64,000 nucleotides of DNA from Sclerotinia nivalis (taxonomy: Eukaryota > Ascomycota > Leotiomycetes > Helotiales > Sclerotiniaceae). A model generated the notes under the pieces. It had not been told where the DNA came from. It was given only the letters and a program-made list of their open reading frames with translations, and ran no database searches. The translations under genes were made by a program, and so were the position numbers. Location of the stretch: contig JAPEIS010000003.1 of the NCBI GenBank assembly GCA_029531795.1, positions 2,356,001 through 2,420,000 on the forward strand. The letters run 5' to 3'. Positions 34,150-47,100 of the stretch are shown one piece after another. Each line of letters starts with the position of its first letter. Positions within the stretch are counted from its first letter, which is position 1.

Positions 34150-36276
34150 TAAAATAAAAATGAAATTATATTATATCACATCATATCATATCATATCCAC
34201 GATGTCATATCTTCAATTTCATTACATACTGCTATGGTATAACGTTTATCAATTCGAAGATTCATAAATGGTTTTTGGAGATGATTGTTTGGTTTGAGAT
34301 TTGAGGTTTGAGGTTTTGGAGGGGGAGAAGGGGAGAAGGGGAGAAGGGGAGAAGGGGAGAAGGGAGAAGGGGGAGATTGGTGCTTGGATGTGGGTTTGGA
34401 AATGAGTATATTTTGATGGGAGAGGACTAGGGGGGGGTATAGATGAGGTATATACTCACTTCCCTCAATACTAGAGAACGAAGTCAGAGTCGGTGTCAAA
34501 ACTTGGGACTTAGGATTAGTACTTAGGGAACAGAGGGATTGTTAATACGTGCAGGACCTGCGATCCTACAAGATCGCTATTACCGTGCAGGAGGTTCTAA
34601 CTACGCCGATACAATGGGTGCGTCGTATGTAGTTGGGAATCTATTAATCGAAATCTTTGCTAAGTCTTTCGTTTCCATTTAATCGATGATTTTAGCGAGA
34701 TGGTTTTCCAAGGGATATTTATAGTCATTGTTATATTGAAAGGAACGCGGGAGGGAAGGGAAGTTTCTTTCATTTTGAATTATGGTGTTTTGTGGGGAAA
34801 AAAGAAGATCGCGAAAGGTGACATTTTGTTATGATGTATTATGTGCAAGTTCCGTCAACCTGGAACCATCCATCTCTAGTGAGCTTAAACTAACCAATCA
34901 GCACAGGATTGTTATCCCCATGCTGGATTCTTGAGCATACATATACGAATAATGTACTAGAAATAGTAGGGATTTCTCCTCTTCGTCTATCACTACCTAC
35001 TCACATACAACCCATCGCATTGATACAAAGCCAATTACTACTTTAATATCACTCCTTTAATATCACTCCTTTAATATCACTCCTATTAGCTGTGAATTTC
35101 CCAAATATTCATCCTGTCTACACCATCCCCCAATCCTTATCCCTCTATCCTAATATCATCCAGCAGACCCGAATACACGAATAGACGCGGAAAACATCGT
35201 TATGCCCAGGGGCACATATCAATTCGTCAAGAAACCTACAAAAACCTTAATCCGAACTAGTCACCCAAAATCTTCAAAGGCTCTTCTGTGATGATATTGA
35301 CGTTTTGTGCTGTTCTTTTGTTTCTTGTTTTTATTATTCGATGTATGCGCTTGGTGTGGATATGCTGAGCCCTTCGTGCTTTGTGTGTTGTTCCTGTGGT
35401 GAATGTTATACGGGTGTTGCGTAGGTGTTGTAGAAGTAAGTCGAGTCGCGAAGCAGGAGTAAGTATTACTCTTCATTGAAGTTACCATGACCCCAAGGTC
35501 TAAAAGAATATGAAGGTCGAAACGTCTTGACGGTCGAAGTGCAAATGTCGTGCACGTGACTTGTAGTAGTGGACTAAAACATACAAAGGCTCATTGTTTC
35601 CTATTGTTAGCATTGTTAGAGTTGACCACTTCTAAATATAGATGGACATACTTCTTTGTCTGGACGCTCTTTGTTTGACATGGAGCTCAAACAGTAGTAT
35701 ATTATTTCGACACTACTATTAGAATTTCCATTTACTTAACTAGCTGCTTATATATGGATGACCGTTGGTAGAATAGCTTAGCCAAAAGTAAAAATACAAT
35801 TTAAATCATTAAAATGGAGAACAAAATGACTCAAAGAAGCCTGTCATTTAAGAAAAGAGATTCAATATAAAAAATTAACAAACTCTAGGTTTCTAATATC
35901 ATAAAGCAGTACTACTATCCTACTCTTAAAATCTTCTTCATTCAATTAGACGTTAATTTTGTCATCAAACATATCGAACTCAGCACTAACCTCCACCCTA
36001 TAATCCATCGAGCCCTATCACGAATAACACTGCCCCTTCACTACTGCTTCATCCCAATTCTATTTATTTCTCTATAGCCAATAATTTGAACATATTAGAA
36101 TAAAACCGCTGTACAAATTAACACTAAGACATTATCTTCAATTGGTGACTTTTTCAGCATGTGATATTAGCATAAATAAACTCCCTTGAGATCTCCCCAC
36201 CGTGAGCAGTCTTTAATAACAAACAAGAATACTTCTACAAAATAGTCAACATCAGCACCAGCACCAAGGTAGATTG
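34150..36276. other. Intergenic with simple repeats, promoter of first 2EXR gene
   Basis: 2.1 kb without a gene. It holds a GGGAGAAG-type array at about 34320-34376 and three copies of TTTAATATCACTCC at about 35041-35085. The right end (about 36060-36270) resembles the upstream region of the second 2EXR gene and is likely its promoter and leader. Confidence 0.45.
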
Positions 36277-38991
36277 ATGACCATCATGCATCCACCACCA
36301 CCATCACCAGCTACTCCTCCTCCTGGTATACTTTCCCCTGATCGTGTTTACCGCTTGATCAATGGTACCGACGAGTCCCGTGATCTTTCTACTAGACCTT
36401 CCAAAATTTTGGTAGATAATTCTTCAACTCCAGAGAATCAAAGCGACATCGACGGCACAGTGAATGGCAAAGTCTCATCAATAAAATATCCTTACCCAGC
36501 CTTAGGGAGTGGAAGTGATACGCCTATTACTGGTTTTGGCCAGGAAGGTATGCAGGCTGGACCAGGTCTAAATGGTAAGATAATACGCCCATAGAGTATA
36601 TACAGAACATGCTAACATATCAGGAATTAATCAACAGGCAAACGGAATGACTTCTAATCTCCTGTCAACTCAAGAACCAGCTATCAACTGCAACATGTCG
36701 GGTAATGAACAGTATGACACGGATGTTCCCGCAGCTCGCCGATGCCCAAATTTAGGAATGGACTCTGACTTGAGAGATATTGCGCATGGGGGTATTTATG
36801 ATGGAAATTACCGCACATCTAATCTGGCCGCACTTCCACATGGTAGGATAAATACTACATCTACACATTCAGAACTCTCTAACGTTGACATAATAGGCAA
36901 CAACCAGTATCCCAACAACACGGTGCCTATAAATAACAGCTCATTCGAATCCCATAATAACCACAATACACAAGCATATGGTCATTCAAAGTTTCAGAAT
37001 GATACGATTACAGGTATGATGGGTACTATGGACAATAATTCGGCAGGTATAAACACCCGAGGATTGGCAGGTAACAACCATTACAACAACACAATTCCTT
37101 CCACCCTGCAGTCAGCTCGTCATGCGCCTTTTGCTCCGGATCAACAAAACCATGCACGCTATTATAGCAATGTCCAAGCAGGCCGGGATCCAAGTCCAGC
37201 TGCACGTCTGATCAGTAAGAGAACTACTATTGCGCTTGCAAAAATTGTACTAATACCTTCACAGATAATAATCAATGTGCGAGTAACATGATTCTCCTTT
37301 CTACGCCTCGCCGATTGAATAACGTACATAGCCATGGACATGGCTATGGCATGAGCGATAGCGCGATGGCGCAGATCTCACACAGGCAGTGTATCGACGG
37401 GCATCGAGGCGCATCGACATCCCCACCACAACAAGTCGTCCAAGACTACGAAGACCACATGGCAGTCAATTTTCATAATAGTATGGCACGGAATCAACAT
37501 GCTTTCGGTAACTATGGACATCATATGCCCGTCAATGGGCACCGCAACGCAACATCCCAGCGTCTGACTGGTGCCAATCGAGCCCATAGACTTTTCAAAG
37601 TACCTTTCGACATGGCAGCAATTCAATATGGCATGCGCTATGATCGAGGTCATATGCCTGCTACACACTACGGCCAGATGGGTGATCGACCAGTTCTAGG
37701 TCTAGTTGAAGCAGGCATAAATGACGCCATTACCTCTCATATCATGGCATCAAATCATGTAGTCCGCAACGATCAAGGTCATATGTCTGCTTCAATTTAT
37801 GACCAGAAGGGTATCCCATATCCCAACCGAATCAGTAAGTTGAGTACTATTCCCGCACTAGCGGAGTGATCTAACATTATCGCAGAAACTGGTCACTACC
37901 AATCCAATATGATTCCCAACCCCCCCTTGATGCCTTCATTTCCGTTTAATGGCAACGTGATGCCCTCCACAAGCGGTGCATACAAGGGAGTTCCTTTCGA
38001 ATTTGGCGCAACCAATCCTCAATATAATACGAATTTTCAGCCAGATTTAGGAAACGCCTTTTCATTCAATGTTCATCACTTACAGGCAGAAGATCTTCAA
38101 GCTTTCAATCCAAACAATCAATTAGGCCCTAGCTTAATCGAAAAGTTTGAAGTCTTCTCACTATTCCACGATTTTCCCCAAGAAATCCAGGACAAGATAT
38201 TCGAGTGTATGTTTCCTGGTCCTCGAACAGAACATCTAGGACTACTTGTACACGAAAGCTACGGAAGACGTCAAGAATATAGAGTTGAGTTACCGATAAC
38301 CTTGTTAATTTGTCAGAGAAGTCGATACATCACGTTTCTGAGGTACACCATCATTGAGAGGCCAAAGAAAATACAAAATGCCAGAAAGATTTACGGTTTT
38401 CATGTTACCAAGATATATGGAACGGAGAACATCACTCAACCAAGACCTCTATGCATTGGTCCACATGACACTCTTGCCATCTCGGCAGATATACCCAAAT
38501 GGGCGTTAAAACAAACTCTTGAGTGGTTGGAATATCTTGACATGAAGATTCCAGGAGGTTTGAAGAGCATCAAATATCTGGAATTACGAGATAATCATAC
38601 TAAGAGTACTAATTTCCTCGAAGATGCTGTGGCGCTCTCAAACGTTATCGGTTCCTTTGACTTTTCCCCACTGCTCCCATCAATCTTTACCAACGGCATT
38701 TTGGACAAATTTAGCAGCCTTGAAAAGCTGACTTTGACGAATGTTGAAAAAAATGGCAAAAACCGCCACGCTCTTAATGAAGAGGAAAGGGTATTCTTGT
38801 GGTATATGATTGCGGATCATCTTGATAAGACGACAGGGCTCGGTGAGAAAAGGTTCGTGGAGACAGAAAACATTGAGATTAAGGAGTATGAGAGAGTACA
38901 AGGCAAGAACCTGGGCTTGGGTAAAAAGATGATCTGTTTCTACTATTTGCCCGAGTATTTGACTAAGCATTTCCCTGTGTTAAATTCCTAA
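36277..38991 (+). CDS. 2EXR-like domain protein with long disordered N-terminus, copy A
   Basis: Exons 36277-36574, 36624-37214, 37265-37834 and 37886-38991 give 854 residues. All three introns are phase 1 and about 50 bp, with GTAAG donors. The first roughly 600 residues are Asn/His/Gln/Pro-rich and disordered. They contain imperfect repeats of the form (R/Q)GHM(P/S)A-x-x-Y(G/D)Q in exon 3. The last roughly 280 residues hold a 2EXR-type domain, starting at FSLFHDFPQEIQDKIFECMFPGPR and including LPITLLICQRSRY. Proteins with this domain are abundant in filamentous fungi, mostly with unknown function. The gene is a tandem paralogue of 39646-42622, with related introns and promoter. The first exon starts at ATG 36277; ATG 36286 is also possible. 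Confidence 0.78.
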
Positions 38992-39645
38992 GATAGAGAG
39001 TCATATCCCAGACCCGCATCTATGGATTAAAGGATAGGATATATGGAAATAACGGATATGAATCCAGCGAGAAAAGTACTCGGTACAACTATTTTAGCAA
39101 AAAAAAAAAATTTTTGAATAAAATTTCCGTGAAAACTGCATGTTCATGTCCCTTCTTGAGTTAAACGCCAGCGAGAACTTTGTGAATAGACAATGTATGG
39201 ACATTTCAACCACAAGTCATCCAAAAGTACTCTACAAAAAAAACTACATTCTAATGGATTTTCGAGTTTACATAATACTTAATATGCCATGGAATGAGTC
39301 CTCAATGTTCACTACAACGCATTATCTCAAGGTGTGGCTTGGGCCAATCGAGCACATAGACCTTCCGAAAATTAGACCCTCCACCCAATGACCTCACTCA
39401 AAACCCCACTGTTTTCCTCGATATCCAATAACTAGAACATGGTAGAACACAACTACTTCACTAAAAGCCATTGCAGTTTCTCCATCATGTGATACCCCGC
39501 GTAAACAAACCCGCTTGAGATCTCCCACCATAAACAACTTCCAGTTACTACAACACAATACCAAAACCCCATCGAAGTTTCTTAACACAACACCAAAGCA
39601 TCAAAAATAATATTAGTCTTCCCCAACAATAAGTTGATCATTAAC
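38992..39645. other. Intergenic between tandem 2EXR genes, with possible relic copy
   Basis: 654 bp. A poly-A run of about 12 lies at 39101-39113. The segment near 39340-39370 (GCCAATCGAGCACATAGACC) closely matches exon 3 of copy A near 37576-37605, suggesting a fragment of a further duplicate. The stretch 39420-39600 parallels the upstream region of copy A and is likely the promoter of copy B. Confidence 0.4.
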
Positions 39646-42622
39646 ATGGAGAACTTTAATCCGCCATCATGGCCACCCGATGATCGACAGTTGACGGCTC
39701 GTCCTAGAATGCCTAATAGTGGCTTTGGTGAAAAAGGAGATACTTCAGCTGACTCTAAAACAGTTGGTAAGACAATATGCCCATGTGTTGAGTTTTTGCA
39801 GAATGTGCTAATAGAACAGGAAATAATCAACAAGAAACTGCGACATCGTCTAATACTTTCGCAGGCGCACCTCTTCCTTTGATGGACACCATAGGCAACG
39901 CAGGTGACTACCGTCTCGCTGACAATACAACGCCCTCCAGCTTCCAGTCATCTCATCCCTCAAGCCACCACAATTACTTGCCTCATGGTAGCCGTATATA
40001 TGGCCCCGCTAATCACCAGACACATGTCCAAGCAGGTCAAACTTTTTTCGGTAAGGAATTGAGCACTACTCCCACCGTCGCAAATAGCGTACTAACGATT
40101 TCGCAGATAACAACGTATTCTCGATTTTCACCACGACTGCCTTCACCGACTTCGAGGTATCTAGGGCCTACCACCCCGGCCGAGACTTGGACCAAGCCAG
40201 TAATGTGAACGATAGCGTTGCGAGACAATCGAAACCTCGGCGTAAGCAAAGTGCCAATGTATATCACAACTCATCCATTCAACCCGATCCCTTCATTCGA
40301 AATGATGTGGATCACCTGCTAGTCGACCCTCGAGCCCTTGTTGCATCCGTTGAACGTGTCTTTGGGGACTATAGAGGCTATATACAAGTCAATGTCTCTC
40401 CCAACATATCACCCAAACTTAACTTCGGCCGCAATCGAGACCATATGACTGCCGCTATACCCTTCGACAACGCCTCAAGACACCATGACTCCCGTGATCG
40501 ACAAGCTCATTTGTCTACTTCAGTCTATGGCTTTATGGGTTTTCAAAACAATAGAAGCCCGTTAGGTGAGTCAAGTACTGTCTTAGCACTTGCAATATAT
40601 TCTAATATTAATCCAGTTACCACGCCAGACCCATCCAGAATGTTCGCCCATCCCCGTTCAGCGCAAATTACCAACTCAGCGCTGACTAATACTACGAATC
40701 ATGGTCATATTGGAGCTTCCTCAAATTCTAGCGCGTTAAGTCAACACCCCATTGCAACTTTGCAGCCAAGTCAAGGAAATATGTCTGCGTTCGAAGACAT
40801 TCGCCAGTTACAGAAAGAACATCCTCGACCTTTCGATCTAGGCTACGCTCCTGAGTCCGGTACCAAACCAATGGAGCCCCAAGAACCCGAGGGTTATGGA
40901 TATGGCCAAAACGGAAGCTTTGGTTATTATAAAAAAAACTCATACAAATTTCCCGCAAAGCGAATCACATTGCAAGAGCAACAAAAGATCACAGACAGGC
41001 TCAATGAAATGATCAACGTTACCAATACTAAACGACAGCAGTTGCGAAATCTACTGATTATGACAGGCCCCGCAGACAAGGATTCTGATGTCCGCTTTGA
41101 GTTATTGAGCCAAGTGACTCCGGTCATCGATTTCCAGCGCCTTAAAAAGGAATTTCGACTTCGAAAGAAATGCGACTGGCAGCAACATGGTGATGAAAAA
41201 ACAGCTGAAGAAAATCAAGATCCTGCATCTGGAAGATTTTCTACTGAGCCATTCCAAGAAAGCATTACCGAAGCTACCGAGTCTCTCGATCAACAAGGCA
41301 TTGAGGCAATTTCTAGCTCGAGCGTAGATATGATTGGTGACAGCGAGACAACTGTCCTTGCCATCGCCTGTGAGATACAAGAATCTTGGAAATGTAGAAG
41401 ATACGCAGATTATGTTGAGCCAGCTGTCGGCTCAATGCAACGTTACGCTGAGAGAGCTATCAATCCTATCTTCACTGGTGTAAGTTTGATCCCGAAGGAT
41501 CAATCTCGTCTTAGAGACTTGACGGCAGATGAGCGTCGCAATTGCCTTAGAGCAGCATGGGAGCTTTTGCAGAAGGCCATGGCTACTGCCATTGTCCCCG
41601 ATCAGCTTCGAGTTCTGTACCATATGTTCCAGGTATGTAATTCCGCAATATAATATATATTTCGTTGTTTTCTGACTTCTATTTAGGATTGTAGTCCATC
41701 TCCCACGTCTGGATTATCTTACCCAAGTGGCAAACATAGCCACGTTTTACTCAAGAAGTGTGACGATCTTAAAATATTTCTGAAGTTTCCTGTCGAAATT
41801 CAACGGATGATCTTCGTGTTTATGTTCCCAGGTGGTCGATCGGAACCCATAGATTTTACCACGCATCCGACTCAAAGAAGGGCCGGCGAGCAAAATATTG
41901 AGCTGCCAATTACGTTACGAATTTGCAAGGTCAGCCGTGAAGTAACGCAACAGCATTATACCATAGTTCATAAGCCAGTAGGAAAGGGTATTCCAGAACG
42001 CAAATTCTATGGGAAGGTATACAACAAAAGTGGGGCCGACCCGGAGAAGCTTTCATACCCAAGACCATTTTGCTACAACCCAGAAATAGACACCCTCTGC
42101 ATTTCATACGACTTTAGAGCCCCAAAGGTTTCAAAACAAATATGCAAAGATTGGTATGACAAAGTTCACGACGCTCTTATGAATAACAGGGCCTTGCGAT
42201 ATGTTGGTTTAAAAGGTGTTCGCTTCCTAGACGTGCGAGACGTTCTGGTAAGATTGCCAATAAACCAATCGGATATTTCATGGTTCCTCCCAACTGTTTA
42301 CGCGGATGGATTCTTGAGCAGATTTGAGAATCTTCATAAGCTGTTCTTCACAAGTGCCGGATGTTGTGCTTGGCAAAACGGGCACACGATTATTGACTCG
42401 CCGGAAAAGGCCCAACTCTTCAAGGACAAGGTCACTAAGTATCTCAAGGATACAAAGGATGCTCATGGAGGTATAGTCGCCGAGAAAAATCTCATTGTGA
42501 GACAATACGAAGAACCACAAGGTAAATGTGCACTGGCAACTTGGCAGCCAAAGGAGTGGAGGGATTTTGAAGAAGAATTTATATCTAAGATGGCTACTCA
42601 TGTTCCAAATAACATGAAGTGA
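39646..42622 (+). CDS. 2EXR-like domain protein with long disordered N-terminus, copy B
   Basis: Exons 39646-39766, 39820-40050, 40107-40565, 40617-41632 and 41687-42622 give 920 residues. The first intron is clearly related to that of copy A (GTAAGACAATATGCCCATG against GTAAGATAATACGCCCATA). The 51-nt intron 40566-40616 has no stop and keeps the frame, so it could be retained. Residues 1 to about 600 are disordered with Asn/Ser/His/Pro runs. A helical stretch with LNEMINVTNTKRQQLRNLL lies in exon 4. The 2EXR-type domain starts at FLKFPVEIQRMIFVFMFPGG with LPITLRICKVSRE downstream. It differs from copy A throughout, so the duplication is old. Function is unknown; no catalytic motif was seen. 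Confidence 0.78.
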
Positions 42623-44196
42623 TGGGACATAGAGGAAATGGATGGTGGTTCAACATAGCAATGATATAAATAAAACTTTTTTTTTTGGTCCTCGTAGTCC
42701 CCTAGCCATGAGTTTTTCGAGTGAAAGGTTGCACGCAGAATCTTTAAAGTCAACTCGTGGCTCCTTTTCACATAATTGACACGCACAAGCACCACCTCAT
42801 ACCACCAAAATCCGATGCAGCATACACAACGTTCGTGACATAACTCCATAGATCCGGAAATCGAAGATGGTATCCCAGAAACGAGTCCCAAGCGGCAAAG
42901 TATGTGAACTCGGAACCATCTTACCTGATATTTCTTATATCGCTCGGTAGCTTCATCGTAAAGGTCCGCCGAACAAGCGTTTGGTCATTCCGGTAACTTT
43001 GCCTCAAAGACTAAACAGCTAAGCTTTCAAACGCAGCACAATGGCGTAAAAGATCTACGTAAGTCTATCGAGGATAAGAAGTCATGTAATCCTGTCTGTG
43101 CTTCAAGCTTCAATTTGATGGATATACATACCACACCAAGGTACTGATGGGAAGTTATATGATCACAATGCCTAGTGTCTTGCTACCTTGAGCCAGGCAT
43201 CACTTGGTGAGAGTAATCTGGTGTGATGTGACATATTATCAACTCACATATCAGCTCTGCAGCCTAGACTTCAATAATGCAGAAATCCTATGCATAGGGA
43301 TATGCACTAGCACATTCTTATTTCTTCTCCTCAGTAACATTTACAAGAAATTTTTATGAAACAAGTCAAGTACATGAATTGCAAGGGAGCCGCCACTATA
43401 CTCTTGGATCGGGCTTTTCTCTCCTCCTCTTCCTCCTCTTCCTCATATCTTAAACCACATCGTTGATGCCCCGAAGAGGAAGTCCTCGTCCTGATATATA
43501 TGCCCAAACCTTTCTCTGCATTCGCTTTTGTGTCCCTTTGCGAAGTCGCTCTCAAAGCTGTTGGGTATTTCTTTCGACATATGAGATGAGGTAGCATCGT
43601 GGCCCTATAAAATCAAACATAATTAGTAGTCACTGCTCCAAAGCCTCCAAAGCCTCCAATCCTTAAAATCCATAAGGAAGCTCTTCAAGCAAGCCAACAA
43701 GCAAGCCGACAAACAAACCCTCTCCAACCTGAAAGAAATTAGAAGTCCATCTGCAAGTCTTGTCTTTTGATATTACATATCCATGCGACACCGAAACAGC
43801 AAACAGTTTATCCCAAAAGACCTGAGTTTGTCAAAGTTGAGTCTTAATTCTGCACATGTATGTTTTGATAGAGGAGAGATTCAGAATAAGAAAGGTCACA
43901 AAGATTACTGTATCGGTGGAATGAAACACCGACCTCCGAAGAACACCCAGGGGATTTGAATCAGGTGAGTCTCAGGCAAGTTCTTCCACTAAATATAATA
44001 TAATACAAGACATCTCACAATCTTGCAAAGCTTATTGTTCTAAACTTTGCATGAAATTTTGGAAATCGCGATTTTCTATTGCATTTCTGAAATCAGCTTG
44101 AAATTCTATACAATCTTTGTGTTTACAGAATTAATAAAATCCTTAAGGCGGTTGCCAGAGAGCTAGTTCTCTTTTGCTGGCCCTCCTTCCTTCGCA
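42623..44196. other. Intergenic, 5' flank of LINE
   Basis: About 1.6 kb with no gene supported. A CTCCTC/TTCCTC array at about 43415-43446 generates a low-complexity false frame. The last part (roughly 44120-44196) may be the 5' untranslated region of the LINE; its exact 5' end and target duplication could not be set. Confidence 0.4.
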
Positions 44197-47100
44197 ATGG
44201 CTACTCCAAACCTTTCAAAATCACTTTCGGATAGGGCTAATATCCTTACCAATAAAGCCAATAATGCTCAGACTATCTTTGGCCCAATTATTACCCTTTT
44301 AGATAACTATTTAAGTTTTAACGAAGTTCTCTCCCTTTCTACAAAATCTCGAAAACTTCTCATCGCTCTTTGCCTAGATTTTAAGGCAACCATTGAACGC
44401 CATTTTGATGCTCTTATTACAGGGCATCACCCCCCCCCCCCCGAATTAATACGATTCCTAGTATTACTCCTTCTATCACTCTTCCTATCACTCCCCTTAC
44501 TATTACTCGTACAAGCACCCCAACTACAAATGCAGCTCTCAAAGCCTCTTACGCTCAAAAAGCCGCTAGCCCTACCAAACCTACAGCATCTATCAAAACA
44601 GTAGAACCCATTACCCACACAGACAATCGTTTATTTATACGAATCGATCAAACCCACTCCACCCGCAAAACAGAATCCTTTGCAATACTCACTGCTTTGA
44701 AGAAAATTCTTGGCCCTACTGTTTTACTTCTAAAAGAAGTACAAGAAGTTAAAACAGATTTCGCTCTTTGTATAAATTCATTTTCCAATTTATCAGCTTT
44801 TGAAAAGGAAAAAACTACAATTGCTTCAGTTATTGGAAACTACAAAATCGAAATCCAAAAAAAATGGATCACTTATTGTTTGAACTATGTTCCCCGAAAT
44901 ATCACTATACTCAATGATGCATTCGAAATGAATACAATTACAATTACAAAAGATATAATTTTCGAAGTTATCAAAGAATACTTTGGATAAAATCTTATAT
45001 ATACTATTCAAACCCAAACTAGTATTACAACCGATCTCTATTATACCACTTGATTAGTAAATATGAAATCTGGCATTGAAGCTTTAAAGAAATCCCTCAA
45101 GATCTTTGAAGTCAACATTTCTACCACTCTTTTGATTCACAAATCAAAAATCATCCAATGCTTTCGTTGCTATCAATAGCATAATACTAGATCATACTCC
45201 AAACCACAAATTTGCAAACTATACGATTCAACCAAACATACCGAAAGCAACTATACTACCAAATGCAGTACAGCACATTCATGCTTTGCAAAGTGCCTAC
45301 ATTGCTATAGCTCTCACCCCATAGATGACCCCAAATGCCCTCTCCGCCCATCAGGAAAAGAAAGGAAATCAAAATCGGAACGCCAGACGATCCGGAAGAT
45401 CTACAACGAAAACAGAACTCTCATCTGTATAAAGGCCGGCTATTCAAAACAACAAATACCCGATCTACAAATAAAAGATACTTCTATTCCTTTCATTCCT
45501 ATCATACAACCTTGCTTTAAAACCCCTATTTGTATATTTGGGTCTATCCATTCCGTTACCCCTTCCAGCCTCCGCTCTACTAATCGATTCTCGGAATTCG
45601 CAAACCTTTCTAGTATCCCTTTTAATGAATCGAATTAAATCTCTTTCTATTATTCAAGCAAATGTAGGCAAAGGAGCGATTTCATACGAACTCACTTTAG
45701 TCTTAGCAAATACAGATCAGATTGATATCATTCTGATCCAAGAACTATATATCTACAAAAACATAACAAGGAAAATCACAAAAACCCACCCCTTTTACGA
45801 AACCTTTACCCCTTTGGATAACTGGGAAAACATTCCCTGCGTCCTTATTTACATTAGAAAGGGAATTGGATTTCATACAGATCAATTAAGATCTATTATC
45901 TCTCGCGACCTGATTTTCCTACAACTCTCGTTCTCAAATCATTCGGTTTTCACAATTGTTAATATTTACAATGCTCCCCTTAATTGCACAGGGGTTAATC
46001 AAACAATCAATTTGCTCCTTAATTTACAAAAGTTCTTTACAAATCTTATTCTAATACAAGACGATTTCAATTTACATTATCCCAATTGGAACCCCCTTTG
46101 TATACCCATCTTTCCTTTTGCAGAACCTTTCGTAAATTAAACCAATTTACACAACCTTCGCCTTATTTTACCAATCAGAATCCCAATACATTCAAGAGGC
46201 AACGTATTAGACCTAGTCTTTTTATCAGGTCTATATACAACGATCTCCTTTATAGCTGAACACCTGGATTACACTTCGGACCACAAAACTTTGAAGACCC
46301 TTCTATATTGGAATTGCTATAATATAAAGCCTATTCCGAAGTTACAATTAAACTTATTGAATGATAAACTCTTCATAGAACTATTAGTTATAGATTTGTA
46401 CAATCTCGATATCCCTACTAATCCATTCTCTACCAACGATCTAGACGCATTAATTCTGAACCTTACACAATCCCTCAGAAATGCTTACGAAGGTTCAGCA
46501 AAAAAAACTACAAATGATCTACTCCGACAACCATAATGGAACAAGGATTACAATAAAGCTACACGAATATATAGAATCACGAGGATATCAAAAGCTAAAC
46601 GAACTTGTCGAAAATCGATTAGGAAAACAAAACAATCCTTTTATTCTTCAAAAATTAATAAAATCGAAGATATAAATGATATCTTCCGGATAGCTAAATG
46701 GTATCAAACTACAGGCGTCTTCCGATCCCCTTCATTGATAGATCCTACAGATCCTAGGATAACAAATATTATCGAAAAGAAACGGAAGGTTTTTGTTAAG
46801 AACTTATTAACAAATTCAATTGAGATCGACGATATCCCTTTCGGAATTCCGATCAGTCTATTCTGTATTATCCCTTTCCCAAGCATTGATATATAAAACC
46901 TTGAAATAGCCATTTTGAAAGTAGGTAATACAGTTTCAGGTGTAAACAAGATCCCTACAAGGATTATCCAAACTGTCTGGCCTTTGATCAAAGATCTGGT
47001 CCTGCTTCTCTTCCAGAACTGCCTTGAGTTAAGCCATCATTCAGAGTACTTCCGTTTTACTACAATTGCAATCATTCCAAAGCCTAATAAAGCCGATCAT

